Positions 9,344-18,281 of a DNA stretch of 42,042 nucleotides are shown here, one piece after another. Below the pieces are notes generated by a model, which saw only the letters and a program-made list of their open reading frames with translations, was not told where the DNA came from and ran no database searches. Origin of the DNA: Candidatus Poribacteria bacterium (GTDB lineage: Bacteria > Poribacteria > WGA-4E > WGA-3G); assembly GCA_028824685.1 (NCBI GenBank), contig JAPPCZ010000074.1, forward strand, positions 1 to 42,042. The letters run 5' to 3'. Positions within the stretch are counted from its first letter, which is position 1. Each line of letters starts with the position of its first letter. The translations under genes were made by a program, and so were the position numbers.

Positions 9344-11149
9344 TTATTCATCAGTTGCAAGCATTGCTGTGAATGCTTCTTGTGGAACATCAACACTGCC
9401 AATCTGTTTGAGTCGTTTTTTACCTTCCTTCTGCCTTTCTAACAATTTCCGTTTTCGTGTTATATCACCACCGTAACATTTGGCAGTAACGTTTTTCCGA
9501 AGTGCTCTGACTGACTCACGTGCTACAATCTTGTTACCTATCGCTGCTTGAACAGGAATTTCAAACATCTGCCGAGGAATCAACTCTCTCAATTTACTAA
9601 CCAAACTTTTTCCACGTGTCTCCGCCATTGTGCGAGGTAAAATAGTTGAGAGTGCATCTACCGGTTTCTCATTGAGTAAAACATCTAATTTTACAAGATC
9701 CTCTGTTTTGTATTCACCTATATCGTATTCAAGTGAAGCATATCCACGCGTGAGTGATTTAAGTTTTGGGAAAAAGTCCATTAGCATCTCACTTAGCGGG
9801 AGTTCATACAGCAACTGCACACGCGCAGTATCTAATTGGTTCATCCGTTTATATATACCCCGCCGCTTTTGACAAAGTTCCATCGCATTTCCGATATACT
9901 CTCGTGGGACGATTATATCTATATTGACATACGGCTCCTCAATTCGTTCGATATGCTGAATTTCAGGAAGATGGGCAGGATTGTCTACTAATACATGCTC
10001 ACCCGATTTCAAATAGACCTTATACATCACACTGGGGGCAGTGCGAACAAGTGAGAGTTCAAATTCACGCTCAAGTCGTTCATGAATAATTTCCATGTGG
10101 AGTAAACCTAAAAACCCACACCGAAACCCAAAACCGAGCGCGACAGATGTCTCTGGCTCATAAGTGAAAGAAGCATCATTGAGACGAAGTTTCTCTAATG
10201 CCTCTCGTAGTGCATGGAATTGGTTTGTGTCAGCAGGATAGAGTCCACTAAATACAAGCGGTTTTATCTCTTGATATCCGGGGAGTGGTTCCAATGTCGG
10301 GTGCAAATGATGTGTAATCGTATCGCCAATCTTGGCATGGTCTATTTCTCGAATCCCTGCGATGAGATAACCGACTGCACCTGTTTGGAGTTCAGTTGAG
10401 GGTTGCATCTGAGGCGTAAAAATGCCTACCTCTTCAACTTCGTAGGAACGTTTCGTTTGCATCAGTTGAATCTTATCTCCTGGCATCACACTCCCATCAA
10501 ATATACGGGTATACATAATCACACCGCGATAGTTATTGTAGACAGAGTCCAGCACAAGTGCTTTTAAAGGGGCACCAGATTCACCAATAGGTGCTGGAAT
10601 TCGGTTGACAATCGCTTCTAATATTGCAGGAATTCCGATACCGGCTTTTGCGCTTACAAGGAGTGCATCATCGGCGGGGATGCCGACTACCTCTTCTATC
10701 TGCCGTTTGACCTCATCAGGTTGTGCTGCAGGGAGATCAATTTTATTGATAATGGGGATAATTTCAAGTCCGCTTTCAATTGCAAGATAGGCATTTGCCA
10801 AGGTTTGCGCTTCAACGCCTTGCGCTGCATCAACAATTAAAATTACACCTTCGCATGCAGCGAGACTCCGAGATACTTCATAAGTAAAATCAACATGTCC
10901 AGGGGTATCAATCAAGTTGAGTTCGTATAGACTCTCATCTTCAGCACGATATTTCAGTTTAACTGCAGTGGCTTTGATCGTGATACCGCGTTCCCGTTCG
11001 AGGTCCATCAAATCAAGCACCTGTTCCCGCATCTCTCTTTCGGCAAGTGTGTTTGTATGCTCTAAGAGTCGGTCACTGAGTGTGCTTTTTCCGTGGTCAA
11101 TATGCCCTAAAATACAGAAGTTACGTATGTTTTGAAGTTCGGTTGACAT
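9344..11149 (-). CDS. lepA: Elongation factor 4 (LepA)
   Basis: LepA is a translational GTPase that acts on the ribosome. The 601-residue length is standard. The N-terminus carries GHIDHGKST (G1), the G2 region [18 protein letters not shown] (G3) and NKIDLP (G4). The LepA-specific C-terminal domain ends with [10 protein letters not shown], preceded by [23 protein letters not shown]. The ATG at 11149 is preferred over a TTG at 11170 because homologues begin just before the G1 motif. No Shine-Dalgarno sequence is visible; instead an extended -10 element lies 9 nt upstream, so the mRNA may be almost leaderless. lepA-lepB is a known gene pair in other bacteria; here a beta-helix gene is inserted between them. 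Confidence 0.97.
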   Translation of the reverse strand: MSTELQNIRNFCILGHIDHGKSTLSDRLLEHTNTLAEREMREQVLDLMDLERERGITIKATAVKLKYRAEDESLYELNLIDTPGHVDFTYEVSRSLAACEGVILIVDAAQGVEAQTLANAYLAIESGLEIIPIINKIDLPAAQPDEVKRQIEEVVGIPADDALLVSAKAGIGIPAILEAIVNRIPAPIGESGAPLKALVLDSVYNNYRGVIMYTRIFDGSVMPGDKIQLMQTKRSYEVEEVGIFTPQMQPSTELQTGAVGYLIAGIREIDHAKIGDTITHHLHPTLEPLPGYQEIKPLVFSGLYPADTNQFHALREALEKLRLNDASFTYEPETSVALGFGFRCGFLGLLHMEIIHERLEREFELSLVRTAPSVMYKVYLKSGEHVLVDNPAHLPEIQHIERIEEPYVNIDIIVPREYIGNAMELCQKRRGIYKRMNQLDTARVQLLYELPLSEMLMDFFPKLKSLTRGYASLEYDIGEYKTEDLVKLDVLLNEKPVDALSTILPRTMAETRGKSLVSKLRELIPRQMFEIPVQAAIGNKIVARESVRALRKNVTAKCYGGDITRKRKLLERQKEGKKRLKQIGSVDVPQEAFTAMLATDE

Positions 11150-11158
11150 GATGTAAAT

Positions 11159-11167
11159 AGTATACCA
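11159..11167 (-). promoter_or_regulatory. Extended -10 promoter of lepA
   Basis: The minus strand reads TGGTATACT, a TG-n extended -10, ending 9 nt before the lepA ATG. A start point 6-8 nt downstream would leave a leader of only a few bases. The best -35 match (TTGCTA, 18 nt upstream) is weak. Confidence 0.5.
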
Positions 11168-11219
11168 CAATTCTGGTCAATTTAGCAAAATATTGTGCGA
11201 ATGAGTTGTGCCAAAAGTG

Positions 11220-11249
11220 TTGACAACAAAATACACATTAAGATATACT
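11220..11249 (+). promoter_or_regulatory. Sigma-70-type promoter for the FRG gene
   Basis: A perfect -35 TTGACA (11220-11225) and -10 TATACT (11244-11249) are separated by 18 nt. Transcription would begin near 11256, about 100 nt before the FRG-TPR gene. It is divergent from the lepA promoter. Confidence 0.7.
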
Positions 11250-11355
11250 ATTCTAAACCAGTATTGGGTGTTTAAACAAACCCCTTTCCCGTTCTACGAC
11301 CCTCCCACATTAAGGGATAAATTGACTGGAATGGAGTATCTTACCTAAAAACATC

Positions 11356-13206
11356 ATGAATATCTGTAAAAATAAAACACTCGTTCCGAAAATAGCTGAA
11401 CAACTTATCATTGAACTATTCGCTGGACAAACAAAAGAATTAAATGAAATTAAAACAAAAGTTGAAGAAGTACATAAGCAACGAGGTGGGTTGCCGTTTA
11501 CGTCTAAGTATCATCCCGTCCAAATTGCACTTACAAAATTGAAGAAAACTGGAGTGGTTGAAAACCCACAACTCGGGTATTGGTCAATACCTATTAGGAA
11601 ACTTGAAGATTTCATAAATTGGGCAAAACAATTTCAGGAAGGTGATTTTGTTTTTAGAGGCGTTCCAAATGCAGCATTCGAAATTCAAGCATCAGCGTCC
11701 CTTCGACCACACGTAATTGAACAAATGTACATTGAAAAACAACATGATGAAGAGAAAAGAAATTATAATAAATACCTTTACATCAATAAGGAATTGATTA
11801 CAAAATCAAAACAGCGAGGTTACAATAAGAAGGACGGCAAGGAATTTAACATATTAGATATACTTGCTGAACTTCAACACTATGGAGCAGCAACGTGTCT
11901 AATAGATTTTACATGTAGTGCACAAATCGCACTCTGGTTTGCTTGTCAACCTTATCAAAAGAGTAAGGATGAACATCAAGAGAAGAAAGACAAGAAGAAG
12001 GAGACTGAAGACAGCATAAAACATGTCAATGGTAAGGTTTATGCGGTGAAACATGTACCTCCAAGGTCGTCAGGGTTGCCAAACTGTATAGAGATTACAC
12101 CAGAGTTCTTGGAGAAAGATGCTGAAAAAAAGAAAAATATCAGTTATTTTCTCAAAGAAGAGAAGGATGCCCCGCTTTATTACTATCAGCCGAAATATCA
12201 AAACCACCGAATTATTGCTCAGCAATCTGTTTTCTTATTTGGACAATACAAGTTCAAAGCAGATAATGAATGTGTCATTGCAGCAGATTGCAAAGAAAAA
12301 ATACTAAACGAACTTCATAAATCATCAGGTCTAACAGAAGACAAGTTGTTTCCTGACTTTGAAGGTTTCGCCACATGGGTGCATAGTAAGGATTCGCCAT
12401 ACACAGAACCTACCCCGTCTGCACTTAAAGCGCGAAGTCGTACTGTTTTTGATAAGAGTCATGCAACTGAAATAGAATTCGAAGAGGTAATTGGGGATTT
12501 ATCAAGAGCAATTAACAAAGACGACAATGATGTTGAAGCATATAATTTACGAGGTAGGGCATACACTTCACTTGAGAGATATGACCGGGCATTAGAGGAT
12601 TTTGAAGATGCTGAAAGAATAGATCCAGATGATGCTGAAACTTATTTCAATAGAGGATATTTATACCAACAACAAGGTCTATATTCGGATGCCATAAATG
12701 ATTATGACACAGCAATTAATAAAAATAAAGATTATGGAGAGGCATATTATAGACGTGGACGGAGTAACTATGATCTTGGTCATGTGGAAGAAGCTTTGAC
12801 TGATTTTGAAAGAGCATTGCCTCTACAACCAAATAATCCCTATGTGCATTATTGGTTGGGTTTAACAAAACAGCGTCTTGGTCAGGAAGAAGAGTTGAAA
12901 GATTTCGATGAAGCAATTCGTTTAAAACCTGACTATTTTGATGCCTATTTTCAACGTGGTTTAGTATTGAAAGAATTACAGGAATATCCTTCTGCACTTA
13001 ATGACTTTGACAGGGCAATTGAGCTTAACCCTAATGATATATCTGTTTACTATAATAGGTCAGAAACTTTGTTTTTGCTTCAGATTGTTGATGATGCAAG
13101 ACAAGACCTTGAATTTGCATTAGAACTTGCTAAAAAGCAAAAAAATGAAGAATGGGTTGCTGAACTTAGTTCTCTAATACAGGACATTTTCGGTCACAAC
13201 AAGTGA
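11356..13206 (+). CDS. FRG-domain protein with TPR repeats
   Basis: The 616-residue protein has three parts. Residues 1-75 look like a small winged-helix-type domain ending in LGYWSIP. Residues 80-320 form an FRG domain: FVFRGVPNAAFEIQASASLR, then LAELQHYGAATCLIDFT-x-S-x-Q-IALWFAC, then YYQPKYQNHRIIAQQSVFLFG. These match the three conserved FRG blocks (FRG; QHYGxPTRLLDwT; nRIxxQxGxF). A lysine-rich insertion lies near 205-225. Residues 375-605 hold about six TPR units, a protein-interaction platform. FRG domains have no established biochemical activity that I can name. The gene is transcribed with the DNA methyltransferase 8 nt downstream, whose ribosome site overlaps this stop codon. The region looks more A/T-rich than its neighbours, consistent with acquisition. 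Confidence 0.85.
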   Translation: MNICKNKTLVPKIAEQLIIELFAGQTKELNEIKTKVEEVHKQRGGLPFTSKYHPVQIALTKLKKTGVVENPQLGYWSIPIRKLEDFINWAKQFQEGDFVFRGVPNAAFEIQASASLRPHVIEQMYIEKQHDEEKRNYNKYLYINKELITKSKQRGYNKKDGKEFNILDILAELQHYGAATCLIDFTCSAQIALWFACQPYQKSKDEHQEKKDKKKETEDSIKHVNGKVYAVKHVPPRSSGLPNCIEITPEFLEKDAEKKKNISYFLKEEKDAPLYYYQPKYQNHRIIAQQSVFLFGQYKFKADNECVIAADCKEKILNELHKSSGLTEDKLFPDFEGFATWVHSKDSPYTEPTPSALKARSRTVFDKSHATEIEFEEVIGDLSRAINKDDNDVEAYNLRGRAYTSLERYDRALEDFEDAERIDPDDAETYFNRGYLYQQQGLYSDAINDYDTAINKNKDYGEAYYRRGRSNYDLGHVEEALTDFERALPLQPNNPYVHYWLGLTKQRLGQEEELKDFDEAIRLKPDYFDAYFQRGLVLKELQEYPSALNDFDRAIELNPNDISVYYNRSETLFLLQIVDDARQDLEFALELAKKQKNEEWVAELSSLIQDIFGHNK

Positions 13207-13214
13207 GGATGAAG

Positions 13215-14729
13215 ATGAATAAACTATATTTGGGGGACAACCTTGACATCTTACGGAATATCAAGGATGAATCTGTGGATTTAATCTGTACAGACCCGCC
13301 ATTCAACAGTGGATCCGAGAATATGGACTATCTCAGTGTTTCCGCTACTAAGAATGAAGAGTTCACGAACATCTGGACTTGGGATAAAACAGCAGAAGAC
13401 GCACGAGTTGACATTGAAGAGCGATCTGCAAGTTGTAAAATCTATAAAGCACTCAATAAATGCTTAAGTGGATACGATATGATGCTAAGCAATGCTGTTA
13501 CTGGCAACAAAGGAGCGATGCGTGCGTACCTTACTTTTATGGGACCCAGACTTGTCGAAATGTACCGTGTTCTTTCAAAATCTGGCAGTATCTATCTACA
13601 CAGCGATCCCACTGCAAGTCACTATATTAAAGTGTTAATGGATGCTATTTGGAACCATAACAATAGAAAAAAAAGTAGTTCTTTTAAGAATGAAATAGTG
13701 TGGTATTATCGTAGTCCTTCACGTGCTTCAAAAAAATACCGAAAAATGCACGATATTATCCTGTTCTATACGAAAACTGAAAATTATGTATTTGATACAC
13801 CAAAACCTATTTATGAAAACCAGCTTTATATTCGAGATAAAGTAAAAGACTTAATAGACAAAAAACCGATTCGCTCGCAAGATGATAAGGGGAAGTTCAA
13901 GAGAATACGAACAAGAATTGACGATGCATTCTTGCGCGATGTTTGGGATGACATTGGTAATCTTCCATTGATGGTCGCCGAACGTTTAGGCTATCCAACA
14001 CAAAAGCCAAGTCTACTTTACACACGTATGATAGAAACGTCCTCTAAAGAAGGTGACATGGTGTTAGACCCTTTCAGTGGTTGTGGCACTACGCTTGATG
14101 CTGCGCAAGCACTCAAACGGAAATGGATAGGGATTGACAGTTCAATTGTTGCGATGGATGTAATAGAGCATCGTCTCAAGGACAAGTACGATTTAAAATT
14201 ATCTGAAGACTACGAGATTGTAGGAATTCCAACAAACTTGAAGGAAGTGCAGGAACTCGCAACCCAAGAAACGAAACAGAAAATATTGTCCAATTGGGCA
14301 GCAACACGGCTTAATCTTGCGCCAACTAAAAATGCTGACAATAATTCAGACGCTACATTATGGTCATTGAGAGACAAGAAAAGAGAAGATGTGCGGATAG
14401 TTGTTGAAGTTAAAGTTGGGAAACCGAGTCCAGATCAGGTTCGCCAACTTCAGAAATTTATTGAGAACGATACAGCAGATATTATTATATTGATTACGCT
14501 TGAACCTGTTACCTCCGAAATGCACAAAATCGCTGACAATGTAGAAGAATTCAAGTATAAAGGGCTGTCATTTCCACGACTTCAATTCTGGCAAATTACG
14601 GACAAGTTTTTTGAAGATCCTGAATCAATCTATGACGAATTAAAAATACCTGGGAAGTTACGCTTTAAACCGACAAAGAAAGGCGATAGACTTTTTCCCG
14701 ATATTCAATTTGATTCAGATATGAAGTGA
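13215..14729 (+). CDS. Beta-class DNA methyltransferase with nuclease-like tail
   Basis: This is a 504-residue DNA N6-adenine or N4-cytosine methyltransferase. Motif IV TDPPF (26-30) comes first and motif I LDPFSGCGTT comes late (about 285), the beta-class order. WYYRSPSRASKKYRKMHD and LGYPTQKP are also typical. After about residue 340 a second domain reads D-A-T-L-W-x(n)-IVVEVKVGK and then ITLEPVTSEM and SFPRLQFWQI. This resembles the C-terminal domain of many stand-alone methylases and carries a D...(E/V)xK pattern suggestive of a PD-(D/E)xK-type fold. Nuclease activity is inference only. ATG 13215 is chosen because GAGG, overlapping the upstream TGA, lies 6 nt before it; GTG 13203 and ATG 13209 lack such a site. 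It is the second gene of the FRG operon. Confidence 0.88.
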   Translation: MNKLYLGDNLDILRNIKDESVDLICTDPPFNSGSENMDYLSVSATKNEEFTNIWTWDKTAEDARVDIEERSASCKIYKALNKCLSGYDMMLSNAVTGNKGAMRAYLTFMGPRLVEMYRVLSKSGSIYLHSDPTASHYIKVLMDAIWNHNNRKKSSSFKNEIVWYYRSPSRASKKYRKMHDIILFYTKTENYVFDTPKPIYENQLYIRDKVKDLIDKKPIRSQDDKGKFKRIRTRIDDAFLRDVWDDIGNLPLMVAERLGYPTQKPSLLYTRMIETSSKEGDMVLDPFSGCGTTLDAAQALKRKWIGIDSSIVAMDVIEHRLKDKYDLKLSEDYEIVGIPTNLKEVQELATQETKQKILSNWAATRLNLAPTKNADNNSDATLWSLRDKKREDVRIVVEVKVGKPSPDQVRQLQKFIENDTADIIILITLEPVTSEMHKIADNVEEFKYKGLSFPRLQFWQITDKFFEDPESIYDELKIPGKLRFKPTKKGDRLFPDIQFDSDMK

Positions 14730-14837
14730 TTCTGGTAACATCCTTACCCATCTTCTGTGTCAATCCACTATTCTGCTATTTTATGAATCTCCGATTGACA
14801 TCCAGTCGACGGTATGACTGCGCTACTACTATGCATT

Positions 14838-14881
14838 GTCTAAACCATGGTTTTCAAGGTTGCAAGGATTATCAGGATAAG
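14838..14881 (+). repeat. Dispersed repeat, GTCTRAACCA type, copy 1
   Basis: A stretch starting GTCTAAACCATGG and ending GGATTATCAGGATAAG closely resembles 41499-41540. Both copies are intergenic. The 486-nt gap after the methyltransferase holds this repeat, a MITE-like element and a terminator, and no convincing gene. Confidence 0.5.
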
Positions 14882-14931
14882 AAATTCGTAATATCAGATC
14901 AAACGAAAGAGTTGATGCTCTTAGAAATGTT

Positions 14932-15062
14932 ATAGGACTTACGCAAATTGAACAGAGAATCGGCATATTTGCTGGAAATGCCTCGTACTAAGAGTATTTC
15001 GTTGTATTTAACCCCTAAATCCTCTTATCGCGGGACTTTAAGTGGAAATGTGTAAGTCCTAT
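14932..15062. mobile_element. MITE-like element, copy 1
   Basis: A 131-bp non-coding element bounded by inverted ends ATAGGACTTAC and GTAAGTCCTAT, with the match extending imperfectly (ACGCA versus ACACA). The right half contains TTTAACCCCTAAATCCTC, also present in slightly different form in the element at 17081-17186, so the two form one family. It carries no ORF and is probably a non-autonomous relic mobilised by a transposase elsewhere. No clear target duplication is visible. Confidence 0.7.
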
Positions 15063-15112
15063 TATAGTAGAGCATTTGCGTTTTCGCATTCCCTTCAACA
15101 CAATATTAAACC

Positions 15113-15143
15113 AAAGAGACGCAACGAATTGCGTCTCTTTTCT
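15113..15143. terminator. Rho-independent terminator, likely bidirectional
   Basis: A perfect 12-bp stem AAAGAGACGCAA / TTGCGTCTCTTT with a CGAA loop is followed by TCT on the plus strand. On the minus strand the stem ends in TTT followed by GG. It should end the FRG-methyltransferase transcript and possibly also the leftward DUF1080 transcript. Confidence 0.8.
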
Positions 15144-15215
15144 AATCGGTATTCAATTGTCTACACAAGGATTTCCAAGATGAGTTAGATTTCGCTTCGA
15201 TTACCAACGGACGCA

Positions 15216-15818
15216 CTACAAAGGCTTGACCTTAATATTTCGAAACCAAAGTTTCCCACCATGATCTTGAAGACCGATATGTCCGTTTCGCGGAAAGTCC
15301 TTCAGCGCAATGCCAAATTTGTTCCTACTACCATCAGGATTTTTGTGTGGTGTATCCCACAGATCCAAATCGGCGCGTACGATTTCTTCACCGTTCATCT
15401 CTACTGCGACGATGCTGCCGTCACAAGTGATTATCATTTCATTCCACTCACCTGCAGGTTTACACACGTTCCGGGTCGGTTCAAGTGCATCGTAGAGAGA
15501 GCCACAACAGTGCTTCGTAGCAGGTTCTTTACCGTGCGTGTCTAAAATTTGAATCTCAAGTCCGGTTTGCACAGGACGTTGCAGGTCTTCCCATCGAATG
15601 AAAACACCGCTATTGACATTCGGTTCACTCATATACTCTAACGATAAAACAAAATTGTCAAATTGTTCTTCTGAATAGAGCATCTGACCACCTTTAACGG
15701 TACATAGAATAGCACCATCATCAACGATCCATCCTTCGGCTTTACCGGTGGCTCCCCAACCGGTTAATGTTTCACCATCAAAGAGAGATTTCCAACCATC
15801 AGCTTGTTCTTTTGCCAT
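15216..15818 (-). CDS. DUF1080 / 3-keto-disaccharide hydrolase family protein
   Basis: The 200-residue protein is a complete DUF1080 domain. It begins GWKSLFDGETLTGW (the family's FDGksl.gW motif) and continues with NSGVFIRWED, GLEIQILDTHG, GEWNEMIITCDGS and GHIGLQDHGGKLWFRNIKVKPL. This concanavalin-like fold is annotated as 3-keto-disaccharide hydrolase; some members act on 3-keto-glycosides after a Gfo/Idh-type oxidation. No signal peptide is seen, so it appears cytoplasmic, unlike many secreted members. ATG 15818 is chosen because AAGGA lies 7-8 nt upstream; the earlier TTG at 15836 lacks a site. It follows the phosphonoacetate-hydrolase-like gene by 52 nt. The substrate is unknown. Confidence 0.88.
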   Translation of the reverse strand: MAKEQADGWKSLFDGETLTGWGATGKAEGWIVDDGAILCTVKGGQMLYSEEQFDNFVLSLEYMSEPNVNSGVFIRWEDLQRPVQTGLEIQILDTHGKEPATKHCCGSLYDALEPTRNVCKPAGEWNEMIITCDGSIVAVEMNGEEIVRADLDLWDTPHKNPDGSRNKFGIALKDFPRNGHIGLQDHGGKLWFRNIKVKPL

Positions 15819-15870
15819 CAATATTTCCTTTCTCAAGACGATTTACGATAACCGTCCAAATGCGATTCAA

Positions 15871-16980
15871 TTAGAATAAACTTTCCAAAAAAAGTCTACC
15901 AACATCAAGGTTATATTCAAAATCTGTTGCCGACCACGGACTGTTATACCCGATAATCGGCACATAACTCTCGTGACGCGAACCGTGTGAACGCACAGAA
16001 ATCGGCTCAGACACCACGTCTAATTCACCAAAAACTGTGTCTTTGTCTGCCAATACAAATATATCTCCAATCCTATCGGGATGAAGGTGAAATATGCATG
16101 CTGCATCCTCAGCAGACTGGACCTCTTCAATACCCGTTGTATTTAGAAGTATCTGGACTGCTCGTTCAATATCATTTCTATTTTCAAGAAAAATGTATGC
16201 TGCACCACCTAAGTTACCGTGATGCACTACATACCGATCCTTAATTATAGGGATAGAGGTTGCAGGAATACCGTGTTGTGTTAAAATACGTCCCGGGTCA
16301 AGCGCAAGCGATTTTTCCATCATCCCGTGATCAGCAGTGATGTATATTTCACGTTCAGGGTCATCATCAACGATCTCCCCGATGATGCGGTCCAGTTCCG
16401 CCATGTGTTGCTGGGATAACTCATCCTGCGGGGCATATTTGTGCTGCACCCAATCCGTTGTCGAACAATACACGAGTTCTGGATCATAAGTCTGTAAAGC
16501 ATAATGGACTGCACGTAGTAGCCACCAATTTATCTCACACGAGTAAATCGGTTCAGCAGGACCTACAGCATCAATATACTCAGATGACGGTTTTTCTGCT
16601 GCGACTGCTATATCAGCACCGCTTTCTAAAATACGTAACAACTTCTGTTTTGTCACAAATAACGCAGTTTTATCAGCAAATTTAGTTTTTTTAGCGACTT
16701 CAAACAGTGTAGATGCAAGGAGAAAACGGTTGTCTTCAATAAATTCCCCTTTGCCGGTTTCTCTATCAACATAGTAATTAGAGGTGATACCGTGTGTTTC
16801 AGGAAACGTCCCTGTTGCAATGCTAACATTGTTAACATTCGTCACTGACGGAATAACAGTGTTTGCATGCTGATAAAAACCTGCATCCGCTAATTTGCGG
16901 ATATTAGGAATGTCGCTTGCTGCCAAGTAATCATGGCTTCCTGCATCAATACAGAGAATGAGAACTTTCCGTCTTTTCAC
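15871..16980 (-). CDS. phnA: Phosphonoacetate hydrolase-like, alkaline phosphatase superfamily
   Basis: The 369-residue enzyme belongs to the alkaline phosphatase / nucleotide pyrophosphatase superfamily. Probable two-metal ligands are visible: D12 (CIDAGSHDY), nucleophile T47 in IPSVTNVNNVSIATG, D176 and H180 (TTDWVQHKYAP), D217/H218 (TADHGM) and H332 (VRSHGSRHE). The text around T47 and HGITSNYYVD is very like phosphonoacetate hydrolase PhnA, which cleaves the C-P bond of phosphonoacetate. I know that family from memory, so a general phosphodiesterase remains possible. No signal peptide. The start codon is GTG with AAGGAAG about 11 nt upstream. No phosphonate transporter or regulator is nearby. 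Confidence 0.65.
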   Translation of the reverse strand: MKRRKVLILCIDAGSHDYLAASDIPNIRKLADAGFYQHANTVIPSVTNVNNVSIATGTFPETHGITSNYYVDRETGKGEFIEDNRFLLASTLFEVAKKTKFADKTALFVTKQKLLRILESGADIAVAAEKPSSEYIDAVGPAEPIYSCEINWWLLRAVHYALQTYDPELVYCSTTDWVQHKYAPQDELSQQHMAELDRIIGEIVDDDPEREIYITADHGMMEKSLALDPGRILTQHGIPATSIPIIKDRYVVHHGNLGGAAYIFLENRNDIERAVQILLNTTGIEEVQSAEDAACIFHLHPDRIGDIFVLADKDTVFGELDVVSEPISVRSHGSRHESYVPIIGYNSPWSATDFEYNLDVGRLFLESLF

Positions 16981-17080
16981 ACTGTGTTACGCTTCCTTAT
17001 CCGTTTTATGTTGATTAGCATTGCACCAATCCCTAAAAGATTATAGCACATGTCTATTCAGTTTACCAAAGGTATTCCTA

Positions 17081-17186
17081 ACAGGACTTACGCAATGTGT
17101 TTAAAAGTCCCTGATAAAGGGTTAAAAACCCAATTCTTACCTATTTACCCCTAACCTCCGCAAGCCGGGGAATGCGTAAGTCCTGT
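17081..17186. mobile_element. MITE-like element, copy 2
   Basis: A 106-bp non-coding element with perfect 14-bp terminal inverted repeats (ACAGGACTTACGCA at 17081-17094 and its complement at 17173-17186). The interior includes the small palindrome GGGTTAAAAACCC and a TTTACCCCTAACCTCCG stretch shared with the element at 14932-15062. It occupies the gap between the phosphonoacetate-hydrolase-like gene and the TIM-barrel gene. No transposase is encoded and no obvious target duplication is seen. Confidence 0.8.
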
Positions 17187-17276
17187 AGATAATAAACCCG
17201 ATGTGAAAACATACTATTTGTTATTAGTATTTATGCACACCCTCAGTTATATGGAATAAGTTTGGGAGATATAAAG

Positions 17277-18203
17277 TTATTCTTCGTCTTGTGGTTTCAT
17301 CAACGATTCGCATAATTCTCGTGCTTGCATAACTGTTTCAGTTTCCCCGTGCTGAATCTCCACTACCTTCAGGACATCTGATGGGAGCTGTGTGAACAAT
17401 TCATCCCACTCCAAGTCGCCGGCACCAGGTGGATGATGTGGTTCAAGTTCTTGCATATCGTGCAGTGTCACACCGATGAGGTGTTCATTGTATGCTTCAA
17501 GCCATTGATGCGACCAGCAAAGTCCGAGTTTTTCCTGCAAAGCTGCATGTCCTACATCGTGCCAATAACGCATCGGACTGCCGTAAAATTCACCAAAAAA
17601 CAACCCTACTTCATCAAAATTTGGAATTTGGTAATAGTGCGGACGATTTTCAATCGCTATGTGAAGTTCCATTTTTAGTGCTCGTTCATTGAGTTCATCA
17701 AGACTTCGCATCACTGCATCTCGATGTTTTGCCTCTTTTCGCTTTCGCCATTCGGTTGCTTCTGTCACCTTTCTACTGAATGCTTCAAACTCACGTTCGC
17801 CATACTCGTAAAGTTCAGTCATTAGATACGACCGATCATAGGTATCCACTTCACCGAGACGGAGCAGCACTGTAGTGATTTCCATTTCAACAGCGAGTTC
17901 CATTGTTTGAATGGTTCTTCGAATGGCTTCCTGCCGTTCATCGTTATCAAGGCTGGATAGCAGGATTTTGTCGGTTTCTGCTTCAGATTGTGAAGTTCTG
18001 GGGAGAATTGGGCAGAAATTTTGGATGGCACAAGGCGGTATTTGTCCGATGTCCTGAAGCATTGGTTTGAGTTGTTCTACCTGTTCAAGCGTAAGATGGC
18101 GGCTAAGGGCAATGGCTTCAAAGCCGAGTTCCTTTAACGCATCAAACAGTGCAGCGCCGTCCGGTTGCTTCAGTGCATTCCACATTGTTGAAATTGCTAA
18201 CAT
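17277..18203 (-). CDS. TIM-barrel sugar isomerase/epimerase-like protein
   Basis: A roughly 308-residue AP-endonuclease-2-like TIM barrel, the fold of xylose-isomerase-type sugar epimerases. Segments compatible with the divalent-metal site are IAIENRPHYYQIP, YWHDVGHAAL, VTLHDM and VVEIQHGE, supplying E, D/H, H and E in the usual order. The family acts on keto-sugars, inositols or sugar phosphates; the exact substrate cannot be read. The start is uncertain: ATG 18203 matches the usual beginning of the barrel (LAISTMWN), but no Shine-Dalgarno is seen, and a TTG at 18251 would add 16 residues. It lies downstream of purN. Confidence 0.75.
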   Translation of the reverse strand: MLAISTMWNALKQPDGAALFDALKELGFEAIALSRHLTLEQVEQLKPMLQDIGQIPPCAIQNFCPILPRTSQSEAETDKILLSSLDNDERQEAIRRTIQTMELAVEMEITTVLLRLGEVDTYDRSYLMTELYEYGEREFEAFSRKVTEATEWRKRKEAKHRDAVMRSLDELNERALKMELHIAIENRPHYYQIPNFDEVGLFFGEFYGSPMRYWHDVGHAALQEKLGLCWSHQWLEAYNEHLIGVTLHDMQELEPHHPPGAGDLEWDELFTQLPSDVLKVVEIQHGETETVMQARELCESLMKPQDEE

Positions 18204-18281
18204 TATTTTGAGGTTTGCAATACAGAAAATTAGCGTATTATCTGGAAACAATATTAGGTCTAAAATCTATGGTTGGAAACA

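Noticed and set aside
13203..13214. GTG 13203 or ATG 13209 as the methyltransferase start
   Set aside because: Both sit before or on the GAGG site that is properly spaced for ATG 13215.
14726..14935. 69-codon plus-strand frame after the methyltransferase
   Set aside because: It starts with GTG inside the preceding stop region, has no ribosome site, runs through a dispersed repeat into a MITE and has no recognisable protein features.
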